A stretch of DNA of 64,000 bases from Pedobacter nototheniae (GTDB lineage: Bacteria; Bacteroidota; Bacteroidia; Sphingobacteriales; Sphingobacteriaceae). A model generated the notes under the pieces. The model did no database searches. It was not told the origin of the DNA and saw only the letters and a program-made list of their open reading frames with translations. The stretch is taken from assembly GCF_004335085.1 (NCBI RefSeq), contig NZ_RQRS01000001.1:186001-250000 (forward strand), given 5' to 3'. The position numbers and the translations under genes are program-made. This document shows, piece after piece, positions 34,857-43,793 of this stretch. Positions within the stretch are counted from its first letter, which is position 1; every line of letters begins with the position of its first letter.

Positions 34857-35584
34857 TGCAAAAAGGTAGGCTGATTATACTCATTTCTTTGTTTACTTTT
34901 TTTCTTATAAACGTGGCAAACGCACAGGTAAAAGATAGTGTGCAAAAACCTGTTGATACTTTAAATTTAAAAACAAAGGCAATTAAGCCTCTTGGTAAAG
35001 ATACCGTTAGAAAAAAGAGTGCTAAAGAAAGTTATGTAAACCCTGGTAAAATTGCAGGACGTAAAGCGGTACTAAAATCATTATTATTACCAGGTTTAGG
35101 GCAGGTTTATAATATCCAGTTGCTTAGTGATGGGTATGGCGAAAGAGCCGGAAAAAGCCAAACACTCCAAAAAGTTTATACCATTGGTAAAATTGCAGCT
35201 ATTTATACCGGTTTCACTGTACTTACACTTTCTTACATTGATAACAGCAACAACTATAAAATCTTTTTAGCCGAAGCACAGTATAGAGAAGCCAGAGTAC
35301 AAGGTGCAACAAATTTAGTTGGCAACCCCGCCTTAGCAAGATATTCTAATGAAGGAATTCTTACCGCAAAAAGCACCTATAAAAGAAATAAGCAAATTGT
35401 ATTGTTTTCTTACGGTTTAATCTACTTTGCAAATGTGGTTGATGCTTACGTAGCCGCCCGTTTGCATTTCTTTAATATCGATGATAAGCTTACTTTTAAA
35501 ATTACCCCAACAGTAATTAATAACAACAGTATGTATAGCTTTAATCCGGCCACGCCAGCATTAAAACTATCCCTTACATTTTAA
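34856..35584 (+). CDS. DUF5683 membrane protein
   Basis: From ATG 34856, which overlaps the parB stop, the protein has 242 residues. It has a signal peptide ending VANAQ and the core motif KSLLLPGLGQVYN near residue 78, followed by hydrophobic segments. This matches DUF5683, regularly found between parB and dapB in Bacteroidota. The function is unknown. The frame also offers ATG 34850, which would overlap parB by 7 bp. Confidence 0.85.
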   Translation: MQKGRLIILISLFTFFLINVANAQVKDSVQKPVDTLNLKTKAIKPLGKDTVRKKSAKESYVNPGKIAGRKAVLKSLLLPGLGQVYNIQLLSDGYGERAGKSQTLQKVYTIGKIAAIYTGFTVLTLSYIDNSNNYKIFLAEAQYREARVQGATNLVGNPALARYSNEGILTAKSTYKRNKQIVLFSYGLIYFANVVDAYVAARLHFFNIDDKLTFKITPTVINNNSMYSFNPATPALKLSLTF

Positions 35585-35591
35585 ATAAAAT

Positions 35592-36320
35592 ATGAAAATT
35601 GCGCTTTTAGGATATGGCAAAATGGGCCAGATTATAGAGAAATTTGCTTTAGAACGCGGTCATGAAGTTGTTTTAAAAATATCTTCTAAAGATACTTTAA
35701 CCCGTCAGGATTTAAAAAACGCAGATGTTGCAATAGATTTTAGTACACCGGATGCTGTATTACAAAATATCGACACCTGTTTTGATGCCGATGTACCTGT
35801 TGTTGTAGGTACAACTGGTTGGTACGGAAAATTGCAGGAAGTTAAAAATGAATGCGATTTGGGTAACAATACTTTGTTATATGGCTCTAACTTTAGTATT
35901 GGCGTTAATTTGTTTTTCAAACTGAATAAAACTTTAGCAAAGCTGATGAATAACTATCCAGCTTACGAAGTGCAGGTAGAAGAAATACACCATACACAAA
36001 AACTGGATTCGCCAAGTGGTACAGCCATTACAATTGCCGAAGGCATTGTAGAAAACCTGGAAAGAAAAACAGAATGGTTAAATGAAGTTGTAGGTACGGA
36101 TGTAGAAGTTTTTCCAAAAGGAGAACAGTTGCTGATAGAATCTCATAGAATTGAAAATATACCTGGTACACATACTGTAATTTATAGTAGTGAGGTAGAT
36201 GATATTGAAATTAAACACACTGCACACAATAGGGCAGGTTTTGCTTTGGGCGCAGTGGTAGCTGCAGAGTGGTTGCAGAATAAAAAGGGTTTTTTCAATA
36301 TAACTGATATATTTGAATAA
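35592..36320 (+). CDS. dapB: 4-hydroxy-tetrahydrodipicolinate reductase
   Basis: The protein has 242 residues with the N-terminal dinucleotide motif LGYGKMGQIIE and the central VVGTTGW. The active-site stretch EIHHTQKLDSPSGTA carries the catalytic His-His pair and the substrate-binding lysine. DapB reduces hydroxy-tetrahydrodipicolinate in lysine and diaminopimelate synthesis. It is 8 bp after DUF5683 and followed by the signal peptidase genes, a common Bacteroidota order. Confidence 0.95.
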   Translation: MKIALLGYGKMGQIIEKFALERGHEVVLKISSKDTLTRQDLKNADVAIDFSTPDAVLQNIDTCFDADVPVVVGTTGWYGKLQEVKNECDLGNNTLLYGSNFSIGVNLFFKLNKTLAKLMNNYPAYEVQVEEIHHTQKLDSPSGTAITIAEGIVENLERKTEWLNEVVGTDVEVFPKGEQLLIESHRIENIPGTHTVIYSSEVDDIEIKHTAHNRAGFALGAVVAAEWLQNKKGFFNITDIFE

Positions 36321-36436
36321 AACAGTTTTCAGTTAACAGTTGAGAAACAGTTAAAAAATTTAACAACTAATCAGTTAAACGAAAATACAGATAACAGGTA
36401 ATCGATTAAATAAATCGTGAACCAAAATTAAGATAT

Positions 36437-37627
36437 ATGAATTATAAATTCTGGCAGAAGAAAAATGATGCCAATAAAAAGAAAAAGACTAAAACCCGAG
36501 AATGGGTAGATGCCATTGTTTTTGCAGTAATTGCAGCAACTATTATTCGAGTGTTTTTTATTGAAGCCTATACCATACCTTCAGGCTCAATGGAAAGATC
36601 GTTATTAGTGGGCGATTTCCTTTTTGTAAGTAAGGTAAATTATGGTGCAAGAATACCAATGACACCCGTTGCCTTTCCTTTTGCACACCATACTATGCCA
36701 TTGACCGGTACAAAAGCCTATTGGGATGGTGTTCAATGGAAATATCACCGCTTACCGGGATTATCAGATATCAAAAGAAATGATGTAGTTGTTTTTAACT
36801 TCCCTGAAGGTGATACCGTTGCCCTGGAAAACCAAAACCCTAGTTATTACGATTTGGTTAGACAATCTGACTGGAAAACCGTTAACAGTCAATACACCAT
36901 AACCAGCAGACCAGTTGATAAACGCGAAAATTATATTAAACGTTGTATAGGTATTGGTGGCGATGTGGTAAGTATGACGAATGGAATAGTAAGCATTAAT
37001 GGTAAAGCTGAGCCTTTAAAAAGCACAGGGATGATGCCTTACAAAGTTGAATTTAAAACGAATGATGTTAACTTTTCTGTGTTTAATGATATTGGTTTAA
37101 AAATTTCCGACATACAGCAAACTTCTAGTCCTTTGGTTTATGTGGTTAATGCATCATCAGAAATGGCTGATGAAATAAGGAAATTTGATTTCGTAAAATC
37201 TATTAATATGGCTGCAGAGCCTGCTGGAGAAGATGGTGGCTTATTTCCACACGATCCAAATCGCAAGTGGAATGTAGATAATTTTGGCCCTGTTAAAATC
37301 CCTGCTAAAGGAATGACGGTTCAGCTAGATAGTACAAGCATGCCGATATATTATAGAGCTATAAGAACTTACGAGGGAAATAAGGTAGAGAAAAAAGGTA
37401 ACGAATGGTATATTAATGATAAACCAGCTACATCATATACCTTTAAAATGAATTATTATTGGATGATGGGTGATAATCGCCATAACTCTGCCGATTCTCG
37501 CTATTGGGGTTTTGTACCTGAAGACCATGTGGTTGGTAAAGCTTTATTTATTTGGATGAGTTGGGATAGCGACGCTTCATTCTTTCATAAAATTAGATGG
37601 AGCCGATTATTTAGAGGAATCCATTAG
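36437..37627 (+). CDS. lepB: Signal peptidase I, first tandem copy
   Basis: The protein has 396 residues. It has one N-terminal membrane span (DAIVFAVIAATIIRVFFIEA), the catalytic serine S51 in TIPSGSMERSLLVGDF, and the general-base lysine K168 in NYIKRCIGIGGD. The closing box is MMGDNRHNSADSRYWGFVPE. It removes signal peptides from exported proteins at the periplasmic face. It is longer than the E. coli type because of an insert at about 180-330. A near-identical paralogue follows after 253 bp. Confidence 0.95.
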   Translation: MNYKFWQKKNDANKKKKTKTREWVDAIVFAVIAATIIRVFFIEAYTIPSGSMERSLLVGDFLFVSKVNYGARIPMTPVAFPFAHHTMPLTGTKAYWDGVQWKYHRLPGLSDIKRNDVVVFNFPEGDTVALENQNPSYYDLVRQSDWKTVNSQYTITSRPVDKRENYIKRCIGIGGDVVSMTNGIVSINGKAEPLKSTGMMPYKVEFKTNDVNFSVFNDIGLKISDIQQTSSPLVYVVNASSEMADEIRKFDFVKSINMAAEPAGEDGGLFPHDPNRKWNVDNFGPVKIPAKGMTVQLDSTSMPIYYRAIRTYEGNKVEKKGNEWYINDKPATSYTFKMNYYWMMGDNRHNSADSRYWGFVPEDHVVGKALFIWMSWDSDASFFHKIRWSRLFRGIH

Positions 37628-37650
37628 AAAAAAATATACCCTATTAATAG

Positions 37651-37685
37651 AAAAGCGGAAGATTTAAAAGTCTCCCGCTTTTTTT
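37651..37685 (+). terminator. Rho-independent terminator between the two lepB copies
   Basis: AAAAGCGG pairs with CCGCTTTT and is followed by T bases. It separates the two signal peptidase genes into different transcripts. Confidence 0.75.
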
Positions 37686-37880
37686 GTTTAAAAAATAACC
37701 AAGTGTTGGGCTTTTAATATACCGCAGGAGCAAGAATACTAAACGGGGAGCAAGAACATTGATGCCTCTTAGTTAGAAGCTGTATTTTGATCAATCTCTT
37801 ATTGTAACAAAGTGAAGTTTGATTTATCTAAAAATCTGTTGTAACAAACTGATCTTTAACTCAAACTATAATTATAAACT

Positions 37881-39071
37881 ATGAACTGGAAATTTTGGCG
37901 CAAAAAGAACGATGTAAATAAGAAGAAAAAAACTAAAACTAGAGAATGGTTTGATGCCATTATTTTTGCTGTAATTGCTGCAACCATTATCCGGGTGTTT
38001 TTTATTGAGGCTTATACCATTCCAAGTGGTTCAATGGAAAAATCTTTGTTAATCGGCGATTTCCTTTTTGTAAGTAAGGTAAATTATGGAGCCAGAATAC
38101 CTATGACGCCGGTTGCTTTTCCATTTGCACATCATACTATGCCCCTAACCGGTACAAAAGCTTATTGGGATGGAGTACAATGGAAATACCATCGTTTACC
38201 AGGCTTATCAGAAATTAAAAGAAATGATATAGTTGTTTTCAATTTACCCGTTGGAGATACTGTAGCCCTTGAAAATCAAGAACCGAGTTATTATAATTTA
38301 GTACGTCAATCTGATTGGAAAACCGTTAACAATCAATACACCATAACCAGCAGGCCAGTTGATAAAAGAGAAAATATCATTAAGCGATGTATTGGTATTT
38401 CTGGTGATGTGATAAGTATGAAAGATGGTATTGTAAGTGTAAACGGTAAAAATGAGCCTTTAAAAAATACCGGACAAATGCCTTATAAAATCCAGTTTAA
38501 AACAACCGATATTAATTTTGATGTATTTACCGAATTAGGTTTTACAGTTGGCGAAATGCAGCAGCTTAGTGCCGATACTTATATAGCAAACGCTACTCCG
38601 GAAATGATAGAAAAGTTAAAGAAGTTGGATTTTATAAAATCTGTTGCTTTAGATGTAAAACTTCCATCAGTTGATGATGGCGATCTTTTCCCGCTTGATA
38701 AAAATCGTAAATGGAATGTAGACAATTTTGGGCCTGTAAAAATTCCAGCAAAAGGATGGACCGTTCAGTTGGATAGTAACACAATGCCTTTATATTATAG
38801 GGCAATTAGGACATATGAGGGAAACAAAGTAGAACAAAAGGGAAAGGACTGGTACATTAACGATAAGTTGGCAACTGCTTATACGTTTAAAATGAATTAT
38901 TATTGGATGATGGGAGATAACCGTCATAATTCTATAGATTCTCGCTATTGGGGTTTTTTACCTGAGGATCACGTGGTTGGTAAAGCCCTCTTTATTTGGA
39001 TGAGTTGGGATAGCAATGCATCTTTCTTCCACAAAATTAGGTGGAGCAGATTACTAAAAGGAATTCACTAA
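37881..39071 (+). CDS. lepB: Signal peptidase I, second tandem copy
   Basis: The protein has 396 residues, the same length as its neighbour. It is very similar over most of its length and has the same catalytic residues (S51 in TIPSGSMEKSLLIGDF, K168 in NIIKRCIGISGD). The insert at about 180-265 is much more divergent (for example FTELGFTVGEMQQLSADTYI). Catalysis is probably intact, and the difference may change substrate choice. It has its own upstream spacer and terminator, so it can be expressed separately. Confidence 0.94.
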   Translation: MNWKFWRKKNDVNKKKKTKTREWFDAIIFAVIAATIIRVFFIEAYTIPSGSMEKSLLIGDFLFVSKVNYGARIPMTPVAFPFAHHTMPLTGTKAYWDGVQWKYHRLPGLSEIKRNDIVVFNLPVGDTVALENQEPSYYNLVRQSDWKTVNNQYTITSRPVDKRENIIKRCIGISGDVISMKDGIVSVNGKNEPLKNTGQMPYKIQFKTTDINFDVFTELGFTVGEMQQLSADTYIANATPEMIEKLKKLDFIKSVALDVKLPSVDDGDLFPLDKNRKWNVDNFGPVKIPAKGWTVQLDSNTMPLYYRAIRTYEGNKVEQKGKDWYINDKLATAYTFKMNYYWMMGDNRHNSIDSRYWGFLPEDHVVGKALFIWMSWDSNASFFHKIRWSRLLKGIH

Positions 39072-39089
39072 AGAATACAAATTTGAATC

Positions 39090-39124
39090 AAAACGACTTC
39101 CATTTTATGTAAGTCGTTTTTTTA
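39090..39124 (+). terminator. Rho-independent terminator
   Basis: AAAACGACTT pairs perfectly with AAGTCGTTTT across an 11-base loop, followed by TTT. It ends the second lepB transcript. Confidence 0.85.
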
Positions 39125-39130
39125 TAGATA

Positions 39131-39163
39131 ATTAATCTTTTTAATTTTTTTAAAAAGATTAAT
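39131..39163. promoter_or_regulatory. 12-bp inverted repeat, candidate operator for the ROK regulator
   Basis: ATTAATCTTTTT (39131-39142) and AAAAAGATTAAT (39152-39163) are perfect inverted arms with a 9-bp spacer. They lie immediately upstream of a promoter-like sequence and 46 bp before the ROK gene. ROK repressors bind AT-rich palindromes and often control themselves. Binding here is inferred. Confidence 0.5.
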
Positions 39164-39164
39164 G

Positions 39165-39191
39165 TTGTTTTATATTTTTTTATTAAGTTTG
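39165..39191 (+). promoter_or_regulatory. Bacteroidota-type promoter of the ROK gene
   Basis: TTG at 39165-39167 and an exact TAnnTTTG (TAAGTTTG, 39184-39191) are separated by 16 bp, slightly shorter than usual. The leader to ATG 39209 would be about 10 nt. Confidence 0.5.
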
Positions 39192-39208
39192 TTTTAAAAC
39201 CAAATTAA

Positions 39209-40396
39209 ATGTCTGTTATAATAGAAAAAGGTCAGCGACTAAAAGCTGATATTATTAAGCTTCTTTATTATAAGAAAGTATTATCGTTAACAGATTTAAG
39301 TAAGCTTACACAAAAGAGTTTACCACTGATTACTTCTACCGTAAATGGATTGGTGGAAGAAGGTCAGATTATTGAGCAAGGTTTGGCGCCATCAACAGGT
39401 GGCCGCAGGCCGATCATGTTTCTTTTAAATCCCGATTACAAAAAATACATCGTGGCAGTGGCAATGGATCAGTTTATTACCCGCCTTACGATTTATGATT
39501 TATCAAATAAAAAAGTTCTCCCAACCCAGCTTGTTAATTTGGATATGTCTGCTGCAGATAGTCCTGATGAATTAATTGAGTTTATAAATGCATGTATTGA
39601 AAAATCTAAAATAAACAGAGCTGATTTATTAGGTGTAGGAATTGGAATGCCTGGCTTTGTAAATGCAGAAAAGGGGATGAATTATTCTTTCCTGCATATT
39701 GAAGATGGTTCTAGCTTACAGGATTACCTTTCCAGAAACTTAAACCTATCGGTTTTTCTTGATAATGATTCCAGTTTAATTGCATTAGCTGAATTGAATT
39801 TTGGGCAGGCTATTGACTTAAAGGATGTATTGGTGGTTAACATTGGTTGGGGAACAGGTTTAGGTATGATTGTTAATGGCCAGCTTTATCGTGGTAGTAG
39901 CGGCTACGCGGGGGAGTTTAGCCATATTCCATTGTCAAATTCTGACGCGTTATGTTCTTGTGGTAAACGCGGTTGCCTTGAGGTTGAAACTTCCCTTTTG
40001 GTAATGGTACGTAAAGCAGAGAAAGCTGTAAATGATGATGCTGAAACTAGTATGAAAGCATTATTTGCTGATAAAAGTAAAAGCCACGCAGATCATTTTC
40101 TGGATGCTGTGGTAAACCAAGATCCCGTTGCGATTTCTATATTATCAGATGCTGCATTTCAAATAGGAAAAGGCTTGGCAACCTTAATTCATATTATGAA
40201 TCCTGAAAGAATTATACTAAGTGGGCGTGGTGCTAAAGCAGGAAAAATGCTTTTGCCACCAATACAGCAAGCTATAAATGAGTTTTGTATCCCAAGGGTA
40301 GCAGATCAAACAACCATTGTACTTTCTAAACTGGCCGAACAGGCAGAATCATTAGCAGCGGCAAGCTTACTTGTTGAGCATAGTCATTTTAACTAA
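39209..40396 (+). CDS. ROK-family transcriptional repressor (NagC/XylR type)
   Basis: The protein has 395 residues. The N-terminal winged helix-turn-helix covers about 10-70 (LSLTDLSKLTQKSLPLITST, then STGGRRPIMFLLN). A ROK sugar-kinase-like domain follows, with VGIGMPGFVNAEKG, DNDSSLIALAE, and the zinc motif CSCGKRGCLEVE. The last part contains MNPERIILSGRGAKAGKMLL. Such regulators respond to sugars or sugar phosphates. The gene precedes a SusC/SusD-fucosidase-GH3 cluster on the same strand by 110 bp, so it probably controls that cluster. Confidence 0.9.
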   Translation: MSVIIEKGQRLKADIIKLLYYKKVLSLTDLSKLTQKSLPLITSTVNGLVEEGQIIEQGLAPSTGGRRPIMFLLNPDYKKYIVAVAMDQFITRLTIYDLSNKKVLPTQLVNLDMSAADSPDELIEFINACIEKSKINRADLLGVGIGMPGFVNAEKGMNYSFLHIEDGSSLQDYLSRNLNLSVFLDNDSSLIALAELNFGQAIDLKDVLVVNIGWGTGLGMIVNGQLYRGSSGYAGEFSHIPLSNSDALCSCGKRGCLEVETSLLVMVRKAEKAVNDDAETSMKALFADKSKSHADHFLDAVVNQDPVAISILSDAAFQIGKGLATLIHIMNPERIILSGRGAKAGKMLLPPIQQAINEFCIPRVADQTTIVLSKLAEQAESLAAASLLVEHSHFN

Positions 40397-40507
40397 TCAC
40401 CTTACATAAACTTAAACCTTACGATATGATAAAATAAAGGACTAAACAAACAAAAATCATCTATTAACAACCAGCTAACTAAATAAATTATTACTAACTA
40501 CAAAAAA

Positions 40508-43500
40508 ATGAAAAAAATGTACTTAACGTGTTTAAGTACGCTATTGTTAACAATTTTTACAATAGCTGCTTATGCACAGAAAACTGTTACAGGAACAGTA
40601 AAAGATGCATCGGGTGCACTACCTGGTGTAAGTATTTCTGTAAAAGGAACATCTAAGGCTACACAAACAGATGGGAGTGGAAGATTCTCTATTTCAGCTA
40701 ATTCAACTGATGTTCTTGTTTTTAATGCAATCGGTTTCACCAGGCAAGAAGTAGCTGTAGGCGATAAAACTACATTTGCAATTGTATTAAAAGAAAGTAC
40801 CAACCAGCTTGATGAGGTTAATGTGGTAACTACGGCATTAGGTATAAAACGACAAGAAAAATCGCTTGGTTATGCCGTTAGTACTGTAACTGCAAAACAG
40901 TTAACCGAGGCTGGGAATACCAATTTTGCTTCTGCACTTTATGGTAAAGCCGCCGGTGTAAAAATTACAACTGCACCTGGTGGTGCAAGTAGTGCTGTAA
41001 ACGTACAAATTAGAGGTATCAACTCTATAAACTACAATCAGCAGCCACTTTACGTTGTGGATGGTGTAATGATAAGAAATGATGGCCAAAATGGAGCAGC
41101 AGGCGCAAACAATAACAACTATTGGGACGATCAACGCGTTAGGGGTAATGGTATTTTAGATATTAACCCAGCTGATATTGAAAGTTTAACTGTACTAAAA
41201 GGTGCTAGTGCATCTGCATTGTATGGTTCTGACGCTGGTAGTGGTGTTGTAGTAATCACCACTAAAAAAGGTTCAAAAAGCAGAGGTTTAGGAATTGATT
41301 TTAACTATCAGGGTTCAATGGATCAGGTTGCTTTTTTACCGAGATTTCAAAATACTTATGGCCCAGGTTATGATAGAGAAACAAATGTAGCAAATGGAGC
41401 TACTGAAGAAGGATGGATTGCAGATCCAGCTTCTCCAAGTGGTTTTAGACCGTACTTTAGATCTTATGCGAATTTCGGACCTAAAATGGAAGGTCAACAA
41501 GTTAGATGGTGGGATGGCTCAATTCGTTCATATTCCCCACAGCCTGATAATTATAAAAATGTATATCAAACAGGTTATACCTCTAATGCAAACATTGCAA
41601 TATCTAACCAAACTGAAGCTTTAAATTATCGTTTTTCTGCATCAAGATTAGATTATAGAGGAACACAACCTGGTAACACAGGATCAAAAAACTCTTTCAA
41701 TTTAAACTCTACAATTAAACTTGCACCAAAATTATCAGCAGATGTAATTGTAAGTTATGTAAATACGATTACCAGAAACAGACCCTATCAATTAGGTCAG
41801 GTATTGGGTTCCTTCGGAGGTTTCTTTAGCCGTGCGGAAGATATGGACTTAATGAAAGAGAAATTCCAAACTAGTAATGGATACAAATACGCAACTTTTG
41901 ATCAAACTAATCGTCCTGAGCCTTTCGTATTTAATATCAGAGCAACAAATCTTTTAGATTTCTACTGGCAACAATTAAAAAATACTTACGATGAGAATGA
42001 GAACAGATTGTTATCAAGTTTCACTTTAAATTATGATTTTGCTAAAAACCTTAAATTTAGAGGGCGGATTGGTAATGATTATACAGGTGCTAGAACAGAA
42101 AATCGTCAGTATACAGAAATTCCAAGTGCATTGAATGGTAATACCAGTACAGGAGCTTATACCACTACACAAGGGCAGTATGCAATTTTATACGGTGATG
42201 CATTGGTAACTTATTCAAACAAGATTGGTGAGGATTTTAACGTATCACTAAGTGGAGGTTATCAAGGAAGAAAAGAAAATTATAAAGACCAAAAATCAAA
42301 TACGAAAGATGGTTTAGTATCCGAAAATTGGTTTGCTATCACCAACTCATTTGGTGTTGCTGAAACTTCTGACACCCGTAAAGAGCAATTGAAATATGCA
42401 TATTTAGGGATGTTGAACTTAGCCTATAAGGATTATTTATTCTTAGAAGGAACTGCTCGTCAGGAATATGTATCAACACTACCTCCGGCAAATAACAAAT
42501 ATTCATACTATTCAGTAAATGGAGGTTTTGTTTTTAGTGATTTATGGAAGCTACCTTCATTTTGGAGCTATGGTAAATTAAGAGCTTCTTACGGTGTTGT
42601 TGGTAATGCGCCACCGATATATGAATCGAACATTTTATTTAAGCAAGTTTCTCTTCAAACCATAAATGGCTCAGTTCCTGCTTTAAGTCCTGCCAGCGCT
42701 TATGGAAATATAGACTTAATGCCAGAGAAAAAACATGAAGCAGAGTTTGGCTTAGAAACTCGTTTTCTAAATGGTCGTATTGGTTTAGATGTAAGTTATT
42801 ATAAAAATAAAATAAAAAATCAAATCATTCCTTTAGATGTAACATCTACAAATGGTGCAAGAAGTCAAATTGTAAACGTTGGAGAAATTGGTAACCAAGG
42901 ATTTGAATTAGCATTTAATGCAACTCCGATATCAGGTAAATTTAGATGGGATACAAGATTAAACTTCTCAACAAATAAATCAAAAGTGAATTCATTGAAA
43001 GATGCTAATTCTGAAATCAACTTTTATGCATCAGATCAATCAACAGCTAAAATTGTTGCTAGAACAGGAGAGGATCTTGGAAATATATATATCCGTCCAA
43101 GAAAAACTGATGCAAATGGAAATTATCTTATCAACAATGATGGTTTCTACGTAATGGATAATTCTACTTACGTTAAAGCTGGCAATATTATGCCTAAAGC
43201 AGTTGGAGGATTTTCAAATACTTTTAGCTATGGTAATTTAGCTTTAGATTTTACAATTGATTATCGCTTTGGTGGTAAAATGATTGCTCCAAACCTTAAA
43301 TATATGAGAGGTGCTGGAATGCTTGAAAACTCAATGGAGTTTAGAGATGCAGCCAGTGGAGGATTAGCATATACAGCAAACGGCAAAACATATAATGATG
43401 GTGTATTGCTTCAAGGTGTTAATGAAAATACAGGTTTACCAAATAGCAAAATTCTTTCTGCAGCAGATTATTATTTAACAACATATAACTGGGGTGAAGG

Positions 43501-43774
43501 TTCTTTAACAGAAGGTGAAATTTTTGATAACAGCTATGTTAAAATGAGAGAAATAACTTTAAGCTATAAAATACCTGCTTCATTTACCAAGAAGTTAAAA
43601 ATTACCAATTTAAGATTTTCTTTAATCGGACGTAACCTATTTTACATCTATCGTACCCTTAAAGATTTAGATCCAGAGGCTCCTCTTGGAAACAAATGGT
43701 GGTCGCAAGGAGTGGATGTTGGCTCAACTGCAGCATCAAGAAACTTCGGATTTTCTTTAAACGCAAATTTTTAG
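40508..43774 (+). CDS. SusC/RagA-type TonB-linked outer membrane transporter
   Basis: The protein has 1088 residues. It carries a signal peptide ending AAYAQ (residue 24), a carboxypeptidase-regulatory-like domain (about 25-97) and a plug with VQIRGINSINYNQQP, LYVVDGVMI and ASALYGSDAGSG. The barrel ends in F (FGFSLNANF). It imports oligosaccharides across the outer membrane with the SusD partner encoded 19 bp downstream. The neighbouring GH29 fucosidase and GH3 glycosidase suggest a fucose-containing glycan as substrate (inference). Confidence 0.94.
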   Translation: MKKMYLTCLSTLLLTIFTIAAYAQKTVTGTVKDASGALPGVSISVKGTSKATQTDGSGRFSISANSTDVLVFNAIGFTRQEVAVGDKTTFAIVLKESTNQLDEVNVVTTALGIKRQEKSLGYAVSTVTAKQLTEAGNTNFASALYGKAAGVKITTAPGGASSAVNVQIRGINSINYNQQPLYVVDGVMIRNDGQNGAAGANNNNYWDDQRVRGNGILDINPADIESLTVLKGASASALYGSDAGSGVVVITTKKGSKSRGLGIDFNYQGSMDQVAFLPRFQNTYGPGYDRETNVANGATEEGWIADPASPSGFRPYFRSYANFGPKMEGQQVRWWDGSIRSYSPQPDNYKNVYQTGYTSNANIAISNQTEALNYRFSASRLDYRGTQPGNTGSKNSFNLNSTIKLAPKLSADVIVSYVNTITRNRPYQLGQVLGSFGGFFSRAEDMDLMKEKFQTSNGYKYATFDQTNRPEPFVFNIRATNLLDFYWQQLKNTYDENENRLLSSFTLNYDFAKNLKFRGRIGNDYTGARTENRQYTEIPSALNGNTSTGAYTTTQGQYAILYGDALVTYSNKIGEDFNVSLSGGYQGRKENYKDQKSNTKDGLVSENWFAITNSFGVAETSDTRKEQLKYAYLGMLNLAYKDYLFLEGTARQEYVSTLPPANNKYSYYSVNGGFVFSDLWKLPSFWSYGKLRASYGVVGNAPPIYESNILFKQVSLQTINGSVPALSPASAYGNIDLMPEKKHEAEFGLETRFLNGRIGLDVSYYKNKIKNQIIPLDVTSTNGARSQIVNVGEIGNQGFELAFNATPISGKFRWDTRLNFSTNKSKVNSLKDANSEINFYASDQSTAKIVARTGEDLGNIYIRPRKTDANGNYLINNDGFYVMDNSTYVKAGNIMPKAVGGFSNTFSYGNLALDFTIDYRFGGKMIAPNLKYMRGAGMLENSMEFRDAASGGLAYTANGKTYNDGVLLQGVNENTGLPNSKILSAADYYLTTYNWGEGSLTEGEIFDNSYVKMREITLSYKIPASFTKKLKITNLRFSLIGRNLFYIYRTLKDLDPEAPLGNKWWSQGVDVGSTAASRNFGFSLNANF

Positions 43775-43793
43775 CCTAAAAATTAATGATATT

